A stretch of 64,000 nt of DNA. Origin: Mycobacterium sp. 141 (lineage in GTDB: Bacteria > Actinomycetota > Actinomycetes > Mycobacteriales > Mycobacteriaceae). Of this stretch, positions 33,751 to 42,639 are shown in pieces. The notes below the pieces were generated by a model. It was not told the origin of the DNA, did not search any database, and was given only the letters and a program-made list of their open reading frames with translations. A program made the translations under genes and the position numbers. Each line of letters opens with the position of its first letter. The stretch's first letter is position 1. The DNA lies in contig NZ_KB908258.1 of NCBI RefSeq assembly GCF_000382405.1, positions 62,001 through 126,000 on the forward strand, given 5' to 3'.

Positions 33751-34668
33751 TCAGAACCTACCGGCCGCATGCTCGGTACGAAACCATTCAATCGTGGCGT
33801 CGAGACCGGTGTCGAGGCCAACCTGTGGCCGGAACCCGGTGCACACGTAGGTTTCCGTCGGATCAGCGCACCGGGCAATCTCCATGGTCCGATCCGGACG
33901 TGTGCCAATTACTGGAGCCGGCGCGTCCAGCTTCGTCGCAATACGGGTGACCATCTCTTCGACGGTGGTTGTATGTCCAGAACCAACATCCAGTGTTCGG
34001 CCTTCGACGCCCGACACTTCGCCGAGGGTGATCAGGCCTCGAACCACATCGTCGATGTATATCCAGTCGATTGGGCGAGCTCCTCCGGCCAGCTCGGCCG
34101 CACGTCCATTGAGGCCGGACAAAATCGAGTAGGGCACCACCTTGGCCGTTTCACGCTGACCGGGCCCGTACACCATGGAAATACGTGCCACCACGACCGG
34201 GGTTTGGTACACGGCCCGAAAAAATCGAGCATAGAGCGTCTGAGCCGACTTTGACACGGCGTAGGGCGACGATGGAACGTCCCCGTCGTCGCGGCGTGGC
34301 TCCTCGATCGATCCCGCAAGTACCACACGTTGGCACCCCGACGCGGTGGCGGCCGCCAACACGTTCACGGCCGACGCAACGTTACCGGTGAATGCCGTGC
34401 GCACGTTGTGGAGATTTTGCCGACCCGACACCCAACTCGAGAGATGGAACACCAGGTGCGGATTGATCTCCGCAAAGAGCGCATCGACGGCGTCTGCATC
34501 GCTGAGATCGACTTTCCTCCACGATATTTCGTCGGTATCCGGTCGAGCGCGCCGAGAGACACCGCTGACTTGCGCTCCTCGTACAACCAGCTCGTCGAGC
34601 AGTCTCGATCCGATGAAACCCGAAGCACCTGTCACCAATACGCGGGTACCCAGGGTGATCGCAGTCAC
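33751..34668 (-). CDS. NAD(P)-dependent sugar epimerase/reductase (SDR)
   Basis: A 305-residue extended SDR. Cofactor site LVTGASGFIGSRLLDEL at the N-terminus; the catalytic tyrosine and lysine in PYAVSKSAQTLY at about residue 135; substrate-binding ARISMVYGPGQRETAKVVPY and the conserved PIDWIYIDDVVRG. Active-site serine is in LAGSIEEP, slightly different from the usual SSxxVYG. Last gene of the minus-strand operon that makes UDP-glucuronate/xylose-type sugars, 27 bases behind the DUF4910 gene. It probably reduces or epimerises one of those donors. Direction of the reaction unknown. Confidence 0.87.
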   Translation of the reverse strand: MTAITLGTRVLVTGASGFIGSRLLDELVVRGAQVSGVSRRARPDTDEISWRKVDLSDADAVDALFAEINPHLVFHLSSWVSGRQNLHNVRTAFTGNVASAVNVLAAATASGCQRVVLAGSIEEPRRDDGDVPSSPYAVSKSAQTLYARFFRAVYQTPVVVARISMVYGPGQRETAKVVPYSILSGLNGRAAELAGGARPIDWIYIDDVVRGLITLGEVSGVEGRTLDVGSGHTTTVEEMVTRIATKLDAPAPVIGTRPDRTMEIARCADPTETYVCTGFRPQVGLDTGLDATIEWFRTEHAAGRF

Positions 34669-34695
34669 GAGTAGCTATCCAGCCGAGCCACTCTG

Positions 34696-36045
34696 TCAGC
34701 CCACCTTCTCGACGAGGTCGTGCTCAAGGAGCGCTGTGGCCGCGCGATGCAAAACTGCGAAAGACAGGGACGACCGCTCGGCAATGTCGAGTAGTGAACG
34801 CGTGCCGTCGCTCTGGTTGAGCACCCAGAGTAATGCCATCTCGTCAAACCCGCCGTCAGTTCGATCCGCCATAGCGCGATAGATACCCCGGCGACCTAGC
34901 TGCGGTTCTCCCTTGGGTTTGAGATTGCGGTAAACAGCGTTCTTCTCGAGTACTTCCAGAATCTTCAGGCCAGTGTCCAACGAGCCCTCAAGCGAGGCGG
35001 CGTCGATGAAATCGAGGTTGTCCCCCGATGTGTGGTATTCCGGGTACTCACCGTGGGGTGTGCGCATCAGACAACCGACCGGGAGATCGAATCCCGGTGA
35101 GCAAAACTGCCTTTCGTCGTAGCCGTATGGGCTGAAATCGACGATGTCGAAGGGCGCGCCGGAATGAGCCAGGACATGCTCCGCCGCCCTGTCGACAACG
35201 GCGGACTCCCGTTGACTGCGCTTATAGGTGATATGACCACGATCGCCGAGCAGACTCAGCACCAAACCGTGCTGGATACGGTCGAGGTCGCTCTCGTTGC
35301 GAGCCAGCCACGTGATCGCACCGATGGTCACCGGTATGAACAGAAAACGGTAGGTGTACCGGTGGGGAACGACTGCCAAGTAGCGCGCCAGATATTTGGC
35401 AACCGCGATACCCGCCAGGTTGTCGTTGCACAACGATGGGTGACAGATGTGGCAGCTGATCAGGATCTCATCGGTGCTGGTGCCGGGCAGGGTCAGCTCG
35501 GCATATGTCAGTGAACCGTTCGAGAGTGTGGAGTCGATGCAATACTCGTACTCACCGTCAGGAAGTTCGTTCAACTTCGCGTCGCTCAGGCAGAATCCCC
35601 AATTTTCCGCGTAGAACGAGCTGCGGTACGGAATCCACTCGGGACGGTCGGGCAGCGAATACAGATGCGCCTTCAACTCCGACAGGGTTGCCCTGCCGTG
35701 CACTGGCACGCTGTAGCCGACCACGTGCAGGTTGCTGTCGGCGAAGTCGATCACGCGTTCACCCGCCGCGTTCTTCACGAACGCATCACGGATATTCCAT
35801 TCCCGCGGCACCGTCCAGTCGAGCACGGGGGTTCCGGTTGGCACCTCATGTACCGCGAGCGGCAGATCTGTCCCGATGAATGCAAGTGTCTGGCGGACAC
35901 CGTCACCGGTAATGCTGCGGCAGATGGGGTACAGAGACACGCACAATTCGTACATGTCCGTACCCGGCTCGTCTACGCCAAGCGATTCCCGGAGGTTGCT
36001 CAAATTGAGTGTCGGAAACTGTTCAGGCAGAGCATCTTCCGTCAC
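34696..36045 (-). CDS. DUF4910 aminopeptidase-like protein with C-terminal winged helix
   Basis: A 449-residue DUF4910/DUF2172 protein, an M28 metallopeptidase-like fold found in many polysaccharide clusters. Likely metal ligands are visible: HICHPSLCNDNLAG (His and Asp), LLGDRGHITYKRSQ (Asp), DERQFCSPGF (Glu) and EYHTSGDNLDF (His). The N-terminal part is YPICRSITGDGVRQTLAFIG. The last 65 residues form a winged-helix unit (MALLWVLNQSDGTRSLLDIAERS). The GTG at 36045 overlaps the UDP-sugar dehydrogenase stop (GTGA), so the longer frame is rejected. A role in modifying aminoacyl or acyl substituents of the glycan is a guess; no substrate has been inferred from sequence. Confidence 0.8.
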   Translation of the reverse strand: MTEDALPEQFPTLNLSNLRESLGVDEPGTDMYELCVSLYPICRSITGDGVRQTLAFIGTDLPLAVHEVPTGTPVLDWTVPREWNIRDAFVKNAAGERVIDFADSNLHVVGYSVPVHGRATLSELKAHLYSLPDRPEWIPYRSSFYAENWGFCLSDAKLNELPDGEYEYCIDSTLSNGSLTYAELTLPGTSTDEILISCHICHPSLCNDNLAGIAVAKYLARYLAVVPHRYTYRFLFIPVTIGAITWLARNESDLDRIQHGLVLSLLGDRGHITYKRSQRESAVVDRAAEHVLAHSGAPFDIVDFSPYGYDERQFCSPGFDLPVGCLMRTPHGEYPEYHTSGDNLDFIDAASLEGSLDTGLKILEVLEKNAVYRNLKPKGEPQLGRRGIYRAMADRTDGGFDEMALLWVLNQSDGTRSLLDIAERSSLSFAVLHRAATALLEHDLVEKVG

Positions 36046-37367
36046 AGCCCGATTCCTTCGTAACGATCGAAGGCCGATTTGTCCAACATGCGCCGGCCAT
36101 CTACGACGACCGGGTTGTTCCCTGTTGCAGCCAACACGGCCGGCAGATGTTCGAACTCGGTCCATCGTGTGACGACCAGGACAGCCTCGGCCTCCGCCAC
36201 AGCGCTCACCAGTGAGTCGCAGATACGGACGTCGTCGAAGATTCGGCTGCCGTCGGCTACCGGGTCATACACAGACACGATGGCACCCCGCTTTCGCAAA
36301 CCATGCACGATCGGGATAGCGGGTGACTCCCGAGTATCGTTGGTGTCGGGCCGAAACGACAAACCGAGGACCGCGACCTGTACCCCCTCGAGACTGGCGA
36401 AATGTTTGGCCAACAGCCGGAACATCTCATTAGGCTGCCGCTCGTTGACGTCGATTACCGACTGCAGCAACGGCATCGGAATTCCGGCATCCCCGCCTCG
36501 TGCGATAAGTGCGTTGACATCCTTGGGCAGACAGCTTCCTCCGAAGCCGCAGCCTGCCATCAGGAACGATGCGATAGGCGGAACCACCCGCCGACCGTCA
36601 TCTAGCACGGTGGTCAGATAACGACTCGTGTGTACCCCGTCCATGACTTCTACGACATCGATACCACCAAGTGCCGCACTCAATTTGGATATTTCGTTCG
36701 AGAAGGAGATCATCGTGGCGAGCATCGCGTTGGAGGCGTACTTAACCATCTCCGCGGTGTTGTTGTTCGTTCGCACACACGGCGCATCCGAGAACGGCAG
36801 GTACACCGATTCCAGCACCGCATGTGTTCGCGTATCGATGCCGCCGCAGATGACTCGATCGGGCCGCATGAAATCCCCGACGGCCTCCCCCTCGGTGAGG
36901 AACTCTGGGTTCATTCCAACGCCGAAATCGACATGCGCGCGCTTACCCGAGGCCGCTTCGAGAATCGGGAGCACAACGCGATCAGTGGTACCCGGAATCA
37001 CGGTGCTCTTTACCACCACGACGTGGTAGTCGTCGGCGTCGCCCAACGCCGCACCGATCGCACGAGCCGACTCTTCAATGTGCGTCAAGTCGATCCTCGT
37101 GCCATCGAACGGGGTTCCCACAGCGATGAACGTGATCTCGGAACCTAATACCGCCTCACGGGTATCTGTCGTAGCCCGCAAACGGCGCCCGACATTGCGC
37201 ACAAGCAGTTCTTCGAGGCCTTGTTCGAAGATCGGAGACTTACCGCGGTTGATTGCGTCGACCTTGGATCGGTCCAAGTCGACACAGACGACGTCGTGGC
37301 CCTTCTCGGCCAAACACGCCCCTGTGACCAGGCCGACGTACCCCGTTCCAATGATCGCAATGCGCAT
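36042..37367 (-). CDS. UDP-glucose 6-dehydrogenase
   Basis: A 441-residue NAD-dependent dehydrogenase of the UDP-glucose dehydrogenase class, producing UDP-glucuronate. NAD motif IIGTGYVGLVTGACLAEKG at residues 4-22, KSTVIPGTTDRVVLPIL, lysine in MVKYASNAMLATMISFSNEI and the catalytic cysteine in GCGFGGSCLPKDVNAL at about residue 275, with FRPDTNDTRESPAIPIV in the C-terminal domain. The ATG shares one base with the stop of the decarboxylase gene (TGATG), so the two are translationally coupled, which supports a UDP-glucose to UDP-glucuronate to UDP-xylose-type route. Confidence 0.92.
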   Translation of the reverse strand: MRIAIIGTGYVGLVTGACLAEKGHDVVCVDLDRSKVDAINRGKSPIFEQGLEELLVRNVGRRLRATTDTREAVLGSEITFIAVGTPFDGTRIDLTHIEESARAIGAALGDADDYHVVVVKSTVIPGTTDRVVLPILEAASGKRAHVDFGVGMNPEFLTEGEAVGDFMRPDRVICGGIDTRTHAVLESVYLPFSDAPCVRTNNNTAEMVKYASNAMLATMISFSNEISKLSAALGGIDVVEVMDGVHTSRYLTTVLDDGRRVVPPIASFLMAGCGFGGSCLPKDVNALIARGGDAGIPMPLLQSVIDVNERQPNEMFRLLAKHFASLEGVQVAVLGLSFRPDTNDTRESPAIPIVHGLRKRGAIVSVYDPVADGSRIFDDVRICDSLVSAVAEAEAVLVVTRWTEFEHLPAVLAATGNNPVVVDGRRMLDKSAFDRYEGIGL

Positions 37368-38476
37368 CAGGCGTCCTCGGCGTCGCGGTTACCTGCATAC
37401 CAAATCAGTGAGCGTCGAAGCCCCTCGTCAACAAGGATTTTCGGTGCATAACCCAGCTCTGTCCTGGCCTTCGTGATCACCGGGCATCGGCGCTCAGGGT
37501 TGTCGGCGAGGTAGTCCTCGTCAATATTGCGCACCACCTTGCCCGTGTAACCCCACAAGTCATGACCGAGCGCGACTACTTTCTCCGCCAGCTGAGCCAT
37601 GGTGATCTCCGGAGCCTCGACACCGATGTTGTACGCCTCGCCGGGGCGACCTTTCACCAGCACCTTGTAATAACCGACGACTGCGTCTGCGACGTAGCAG
37701 AACGTCCGGCTCGGGGTCCCAGTGGACTTCATCACGATGTCGCGGCCGGAAAGGATGTCGCGGGCGAAGTCGGGCAACACTCGTTTGTCGGTGATTTTCA
37801 AACCCGGTCCATAGTTGTTGAACGGTCTGACCACAGTGATCGGAAGGTCATGCTGCTGGGCGAAGAACACACAGAGGGTCTCACCGAATCGCTTGGACTC
37901 GTCGTAACACGAGCGCGGTCCCGTGCACGACACATTGCCTCGATAGGTTTCGGGCGTCGGGATGTTCTCTGGTGTTGGGTCACCGTAGATTTCGCTACTG
38001 GAGTAGAACAGGAACCCCTCCACTGGATGCGATGACGACTGTTGCCTCAGCGCATAGTCCAGAAGCCTTCGCAGACCACCGATGTTGGCATCCATTGTCT
38101 CGATCGGATGACGACGATAGAAGATCGGGGAGGCGATAGAACCCGCGTGCACGATGTATTGGACATCGCCGATGTCATCAGGTAGCGGCTCGGTGATGTC
38201 GTGGCGGACCAACTCGAGATGGGCAGTGCCATCCAGCGCGGCCAACCACTCCGGAATTCCACGAATATAGTTGTCGTACACCGTAAGCCGGATCGGGTTC
38301 AGTTTGCCGGCGGTGCGATTCCAGTGCAGCACCGCCTGCACCAGGTAGTAGCCGAGAAACCCCGCGCCGCCCACGATGAGTAGACGCTTGTTTCCCATGC
38401 GGCCGAACTCTTCGCGCAGTTCACCGGTGATGTACTCAAGGTCCTGCTCGACGATATCCGTTGCGGTATCGGTCAT
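37367..38476 (-). CDS. UDP-glucuronate decarboxylase-like SDR (UXS type)
   Basis: A 369-residue extended SDR closest to UDP-xylose synthase/UDP-glucuronate decarboxylase. NAD site LIVGGAGFLGYYLVQAVL; YDNYIRGIPEWL; the substrate and catalytic region FLFYSSSEIYGDPTPENIPT, then TGPRSCYDESKRFGETL with catalytic Tyr and Lys; VVRPFNNYGPGLK. Expected to convert UDP-glucuronate to UDP-xylose or a 4-keto pentose. The ATG at 38476 is chosen because homology starts near GRMGNKRLLIVGG and upstream methionine would overlap the methyltransferase stop. The N-terminal 30 residues are an acidic extension. Coupled with the dehydrogenase that supplies its substrate. Confidence 0.88.
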   Translation of the reverse strand: MTDTATDIVEQDLEYITGELREEFGRMGNKRLLIVGGAGFLGYYLVQAVLHWNRTAGKLNPIRLTVYDNYIRGIPEWLAALDGTAHLELVRHDITEPLPDDIGDVQYIVHAGSIASPIFYRRHPIETMDANIGGLRRLLDYALRQQSSSHPVEGFLFYSSSEIYGDPTPENIPTPETYRGNVSCTGPRSCYDESKRFGETLCVFFAQQHDLPITVVRPFNNYGPGLKITDKRVLPDFARDILSGRDIVMKSTGTPSRTFCYVADAVVGYYKVLVKGRPGEAYNIGVEAPEITMAQLAEKVVALGHDLWGYTGKVVRNIDEDYLADNPERRCPVITKARTELGYAPKILVDEGLRRSLIWYAGNRDAEDA

Positions 38477-38477
38477 T

Positions 38478-39719
38478 TCAGCGCACAACCCTTACTTCGG
38501 GGATCGGGATCAGCCATTGCCCACCCCATTCGCGGATATAGGATGTCTGTTCCATGATTTCGTCGGCCAGGTTCCATGGACCTACGAACAAATAGTCGGG
38601 CCTAGTTTCCCGAATGCGGTCGGGAGACAGAATCGGGATATGGGTACCAGGCAGGAATTTCCCCTGCTTGTACGGGTTGCGATCGACGGTGTAATCGATG
38701 AAATCCGTTCGGATGCCGCAATAGTTCAGCAGGGTGTTGGTCTTGCCGGCCGCACCGTAGCCGACGATCGACTTGCCGTCCCGCTTAGCCGCGATGAGGA
38801 ATTCGAGGAGACCGCGCTTGGTCTCTTTGACTCGCTCATCGAATTTCGCGTAGTAGGCCAATTCGTTCATCCCGCGGCGCTCTTCTTCCGCCAAGACGTC
38901 GGCCACGCGCGGCCCCGGCTCAACATCACGTTCCGCGTGGGCAGCGAAGATCCGCAACGATCCGCCGTGGGTGCCGAGTTCGGCGACGTCGAAGACCGTC
39001 AACCCGTGGTGTGTGAAGAGTCCGACGACCACGGCGAGCGACAGGTAAGAAAAGTGTTCCTGATAAATCGTGTCGAACTGATTGCCCTCAACCATCCGCA
39101 TCAGGTGCTGAAAATCGATTGTGACGGTGCCGCCCGGCGCGAGCAGGATCTTGAGTCCCCCGACGAAGTCATGCAGGTCGGGCACGTGCGGCAACACGTT
39201 GTTGCCCAACAGGAGATCAGCTGTGACACCCTCGTCGACCAACTCCTGCGCGGCGCGCACCCCGAAGAACCGAATTCGAGTGGGAATTCCTTTGCTTTCG
39301 GCGACCTCTGCAACGTTGCCGGCGGGCTCGATACCCAGCACCGGTATGCCCTTTTTCGCGAAGTACTGCAGAAGGTAGCCGTCGTTACTGGCGACCTCGA
39401 CCACCGTGCTCTGCGAGTTCAGCCGAAACCGTGGAACGACCTCCTCGACATATTCCTCGGCGTATCGCAGCAGCGTGTCGACGTAGGAGGAGAAGTACGC
39501 GTATTCGGTGAATATCGCCTCAGGTCGGACGTACTCATGGAGTTGGACCAGCAGGCAGCTCTCACACACGAAGACGTGCAAGGGGTAGAACTCCTCACCG
39601 CGCTCGAGTTCATCAGGCCCCAGGTGCGACTGGCACAATGGCGACATTCCCAAGTCGACAAACGTCCGGTTCAGCGGTTGCGTGCAGAACCGGCACGACA
39701 GCGTGGACTGCTCAGTCAT
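38478..39719 (-). CDS. Sugar C-methyltransferase (TylCIII/NovU type)
   Basis: A 413-residue SAM-dependent methyltransferase with the three-part family architecture: N-terminal zinc module (CRFCTQPLNRTFVDLG and CESCLLVQL), a complete SAM domain (VVEVASNDGYLLQYFAKKG, then VLGIEPAGNVAEVAESKGI), and the C-terminal domain with QFDTIYQEHFSYLSLAVVVG, HGGSLRIFAA and SIVGYGAAGKTNTLLNYCG. The tyrosine-histidine pair in YQEHFSY is catalytic in this family. Unlike the fused copy at 20685, all motifs are intact. Likely methylates a 3- or 4-keto intermediate. ATG at 39719 preferred over a TTG three codons earlier. First gene of the minus-strand operon. Confidence 0.9.
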   Translation of the reverse strand: MTEQSTLSCRFCTQPLNRTFVDLGMSPLCQSHLGPDELERGEEFYPLHVFVCESCLLVQLHEYVRPEAIFTEYAYFSSYVDTLLRYAEEYVEEVVPRFRLNSQSTVVEVASNDGYLLQYFAKKGIPVLGIEPAGNVAEVAESKGIPTRIRFFGVRAAQELVDEGVTADLLLGNNVLPHVPDLHDFVGGLKILLAPGGTVTIDFQHLMRMVEGNQFDTIYQEHFSYLSLAVVVGLFTHHGLTVFDVAELGTHGGSLRIFAAHAERDVEPGPRVADVLAEEERRGMNELAYYAKFDERVKETKRGLLEFLIAAKRDGKSIVGYGAAGKTNTLLNYCGIRTDFIDYTVDRNPYKQGKFLPGTHIPILSPDRIRETRPDYLFVGPWNLADEIMEQTSYIREWGGQWLIPIPEVRVVR

Positions 39720-40047
39720 GTTCAACAACGCTCTTTCGATCTCTACGACGCACCGGGCACGTTGACAGGTATTCCGCTAGCGAATCTACATTGATTATCC
39801 TCTGCTCGGCACACGGCGTACCGTCTTACTTCAACAAGAGCCGCAGCGCGTGGCTTAAGCTGCCAAGCTACCCTTTGACGACGGTGTCTACCAAGACCAA
39901 CCGTTGGGTACACTCGCCACAGCCGGACGTCTCCAGCAAAGAGAGTTTTGCACATGTCAAACATCCCGCCCCCTAGCTGTCGCGCCATGAAAGCCACTAG
40001 CTGCATGACCACTCTTGTGGGCGCAGTCCTTGCGCGGAGTCTGTGAG
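39720..40047. other. Divergent intergenic region
   Basis: About 330 bases between the methyltransferase operon (leftward) and the glycosyltransferase/oxidoreductase pair (rightward). No ORF with family features. A rightward TTGACA (39762-39767) lies 19 bases before TACATT (39787-39792), a possible but not compelling promoter. AT content is moderate. Confidence 0.4.
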
Positions 40048-41259
40048 ATGCGGCGCTGCCGATTCAGTACGAAGAGTCCGGGTGCACGGATTCTGTGTGT
40101 CTCAAACCGCGACATCGCGCCACTGATCTCGCGATGCTTACAGTACGAACTCGAAGACCTCATCGCATCGGTGGACGATGTCGATGTGATCGCCCCCTCC
40201 GGCTCGGTCGCCCACGAGGGCGCAGAAGGTCTATTTCAGGCCACTCTGGGCAAGGTTCGGCAGCTGTCGCTGCGGGCGTTACAGCGGTTGAGCCTGCGAC
40301 TCGAACAAGCTTGGCCTATCGCGGGTCGTCGGCGCCTGCCCGCCGGCCTGTCCCGCCACTACGACCTGGTCTTCCTCAGCACGGAATCAGTAGCCGACTT
40401 ACGCGCACTCGCTCCGTGCGCAATGTGGCGATCAACGGCAAGAGTCTCCGCGTGCTACATAGAAGAAATCTATGCAGCCGACATTCCCGCCCTCGGGAGT
40501 CTCCTAGATCTACTCAAACGCTTCGACCACATTTTTGTCGCCGACGCGGGCACTGCTGAGCCCCTGGCACAGGCCACCGGCCGTCCTTGCCACCACATCC
40601 CGCCCTCTACCGATGCTCTCAAATTTTGCCCGTATCCTTCGGCACCCGAGAGAGTTATCGATTTCTATGCAATGGGTCGCCGCCCGGAACAAACCCACAA
40701 CGCTCTCCTCAGGATCGCAGCCACAGACGACTTCTACTACATGTACGACACCGTGAAGAATTCCGAAGTCACGAGCTACGTCGAGCATCGCAACAGACTC
40801 GCGGACATGATCAAGCGTTCGCGGTACTTCCTGGTAAATCTGGCATTGTTCAATAATCCCGAACGCACCGGCGGCCAACAAGAATTGGGATTTCGATACT
40901 TCGAAGGCGCCGCCGGCGGAGCCATCCTCGTCGGCGATGTTCCCGATACCCAGGCGTTCCACGAATGGTTCGGATGGGAGGACGCGGTCATCCCACTCCC
41001 CGATGATTCCGACCAGATCTCAGCTGTCATGTCGGCATTGGACGCTGATCCGACTCGCTGTGAACGGATCAGCAAAACCAACGTCGTGAACTCATTACGC
41101 CGTCACGACCACGTTTATCGCTGGGCTCAGGTCCTGTCCGCCGTAGGACTGCCGGAAACTGAGGCAATGCAACGCCGCAAGCGTGCTCTCAGCGACCTCG
41201 CGGAGTCAATCGATCGCACCATCCCGCAAAGCGAGTTAGAAGGATCAGCTAACCCATGA
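40048..41259 (+). CDS. Glycosyltransferase, GT-B fold (glyco_trans_1_2-like)
   Basis: A 403-residue protein with a GT-B-like fold of the group with DUF3880-type N-terminal domains. ILCVSNRDIAPLISRCLQYELEDLI is the first Rossmann strand-helix; IPPSTDALKFCPYPSAPERVIDFYAMGRRPEQ links the domains; SRYFLVNLALFNNPERTGGQQELGFRYFEGAAGGAILVGD carries the donor-site glutamates (E-L-G-x-R-Y-F-E-G-A-A-G-G), characteristic of the family. The ATG at 40048 is chosen. Its stop overlaps the following oxidoreductase gene by ATGA. Function in the locus is probably sugar transfer, but the family also includes poorly characterised members. Confidence 0.8.
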   Translation: MRRCRFSTKSPGARILCVSNRDIAPLISRCLQYELEDLIASVDDVDVIAPSGSVAHEGAEGLFQATLGKVRQLSLRALQRLSLRLEQAWPIAGRRRLPAGLSRHYDLVFLSTESVADLRALAPCAMWRSTARVSACYIEEIYAADIPALGSLLDLLKRFDHIFVADAGTAEPLAQATGRPCHHIPPSTDALKFCPYPSAPERVIDFYAMGRRPEQTHNALLRIAATDDFYYMYDTVKNSEVTSYVEHRNRLADMIKRSRYFLVNLALFNNPERTGGQQELGFRYFEGAAGGAILVGDVPDTQAFHEWFGWEDAVIPLPDDSDQISAVMSALDADPTRCERISKTNVVNSLRRHDHVYRWAQVLSAVGLPETEAMQRRKRALSDLAESIDRTIPQSELEGSANP

Positions 41260-42563
41260 CAAATGTTGCGATCCTCGGATCCGGTATGGCAGGGTTCGGC
41301 GCGTCACATCGATTGCGTTCGGCGGGTCTGTCACCGGTGATGTTCGAGAAGCTGCCCTACTACGGCGGACATACCTCATCGCATGAGTGGCACGGTTTCG
41401 TGTTCGACGAGGGACCACACGTTTCCTTCACCAGCAATACCCGGATCCAAGAGTTATTGGCTGCCAATATCGATGGCGCGTACGAGATATTGCATGCCAA
41501 GATCAACAATCTCTGGCGCGGCCATTGGATCAAGCATCCAGCACAAGTCAATCTGTATGGTTTGCCCGAGGACTTGGTGGTCGACATCATCAAGGATTTC
41601 GTCGCCGTGCAGGACCAGCCCGCGGGCGAATTCAAGAACTACCAGGAATGGCTCTACGCGGCATTCGGCAAGACTTTCGCTGAGACCTTTCCGATGGAGT
41701 ACGCGTACAAGTACCACACAACCACCGCTGACAATATGAGTACGGACTGGCTGGGGCCCCGGTTCTACCGACCCAGCCTCGACGAAGTCCTGCGGGGTGC
41801 ACTGGGGCCCAACACCCCCCACACCCATTACGTGGACTACTTCCGTTACCCGACTCGCGGTGGATTCGCCTCCTATCTTCGCCGGTTCGCGCAGGAAGCC
41901 AATGTCAGAACCGGCCACGAGGTCAGCGCGGTAGACCCCAAGCGCGGGTTACTAACCTTCCGGAACGGGCAGCGTATCGACTACACGCACCTCATCTCTT
42001 CCATCCCACTGAAGACACTGGTGCCGATGATCGAGGGGACACCACCTGATGTGCTCGACGCGGCGGACCGACTCGCCTGCACCGAGGTGGTGCTCGTCAA
42101 CGTTGGTGTCGATCGTGCGGACCTCCTCGACGCCCACTGGTCGTACTACTATGACCGCGAGATAACTTTCACCCGGCTTAGTACGCCACACCTACTCTCG
42201 CCGAACAACGCACCTACCGGCTGCGGCAGCCTGCAGGCTGAATGTTATTTCTCGGCCAAGTACCGGCCCCTAGACCGGAGTCCGGACAGTTTGATCGAGC
42301 CGGTGCTCCGCGATCTCAGGAAATGCGGCATCCTGCGCGAATCCGACCGAATCATCTTCGCGAATACGCTGCACATTCCCTACGCGAACATCATCTTCGA
42401 CCTCGACCGGGCCGCGGCCCTCGAAACCGTTCACGGTTATCTAGCGGATATCGGGATCACCTGGTGTGGTCGATACGGAGAGTGGGGATATCAATGGACC
42501 GACGAAGCATTCGTCAGTGGCGAGAATGCGGCTGACCACGTCCTGAACCTCATCGGACATTGA
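41256..42563 (+). CDS. FAD-dependent oxidoreductase, UGM/protoporphyrinogen-oxidase-like
   Basis: A 435-residue flavoprotein. FAD-binding VAILGSGMAGFGASHRLRSAG, then FEKLPYYGGHTSS with the FAD ribose site, DEGPHVSF, and the middle block WRGHWIKHPAQVNLYGLPEDL, which is close to the UDP-galactopyranose-mutase-like group of amine oxidoreductases in polysaccharide clusters. The C-terminal ITWCGRYGEWGYQWTDEAFVSGENAADHV closes the FAD site. UDP-galactopyranose to furanose interconversion, or another sugar redox step, is possible; the family match is not precise enough to name the reaction. Last gene of the locus before the conserved block. Confidence 0.8.
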   Translation: MTNVAILGSGMAGFGASHRLRSAGLSPVMFEKLPYYGGHTSSHEWHGFVFDEGPHVSFTSNTRIQELLAANIDGAYEILHAKINNLWRGHWIKHPAQVNLYGLPEDLVVDIIKDFVAVQDQPAGEFKNYQEWLYAAFGKTFAETFPMEYAYKYHTTTADNMSTDWLGPRFYRPSLDEVLRGALGPNTPHTHYVDYFRYPTRGGFASYLRRFAQEANVRTGHEVSAVDPKRGLLTFRNGQRIDYTHLISSIPLKTLVPMIEGTPPDVLDAADRLACTEVVLVNVGVDRADLLDAHWSYYYDREITFTRLSTPHLLSPNNAPTGCGSLQAECYFSAKYRPLDRSPDSLIEPVLRDLRKCGILRESDRIIFANTLHIPYANIIFDLDRAAALETVHGYLADIGITWCGRYGEWGYQWTDEAFVSGENAADHVLNLIGH

Positions 42564-42580
42564 ACTGAACTGCCGGTTTT

Positions 42581-42607
42581 GATGCACACCGATTATTGGT
42601 GTGCATC
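42581..42607 (+). terminator. Stem-loop at the right end of the island
   Basis: GATGCACACC (42581-42590) pairs perfectly with GGTGTGCATC (42598-42607) around a seven-base loop. No T run follows, so it resembles the U-less hairpin terminators frequent in mycobacteria. It separates the last island gene from the convergent dipeptidase gene. Confidence 0.65.
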
Positions 42608-42639
42608 CTCTGTGCCACGTCGCCAAGCTGCGCCGCGAC

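Noticed and set aside
7083..42639. Direct repeats (att-like) bounding the whole 35-kb island
   Set aside because: I looked near bcp and the dipeptidase 3' ends and saw no convincing repeated sequence or tRNA; integration mechanism is left open.
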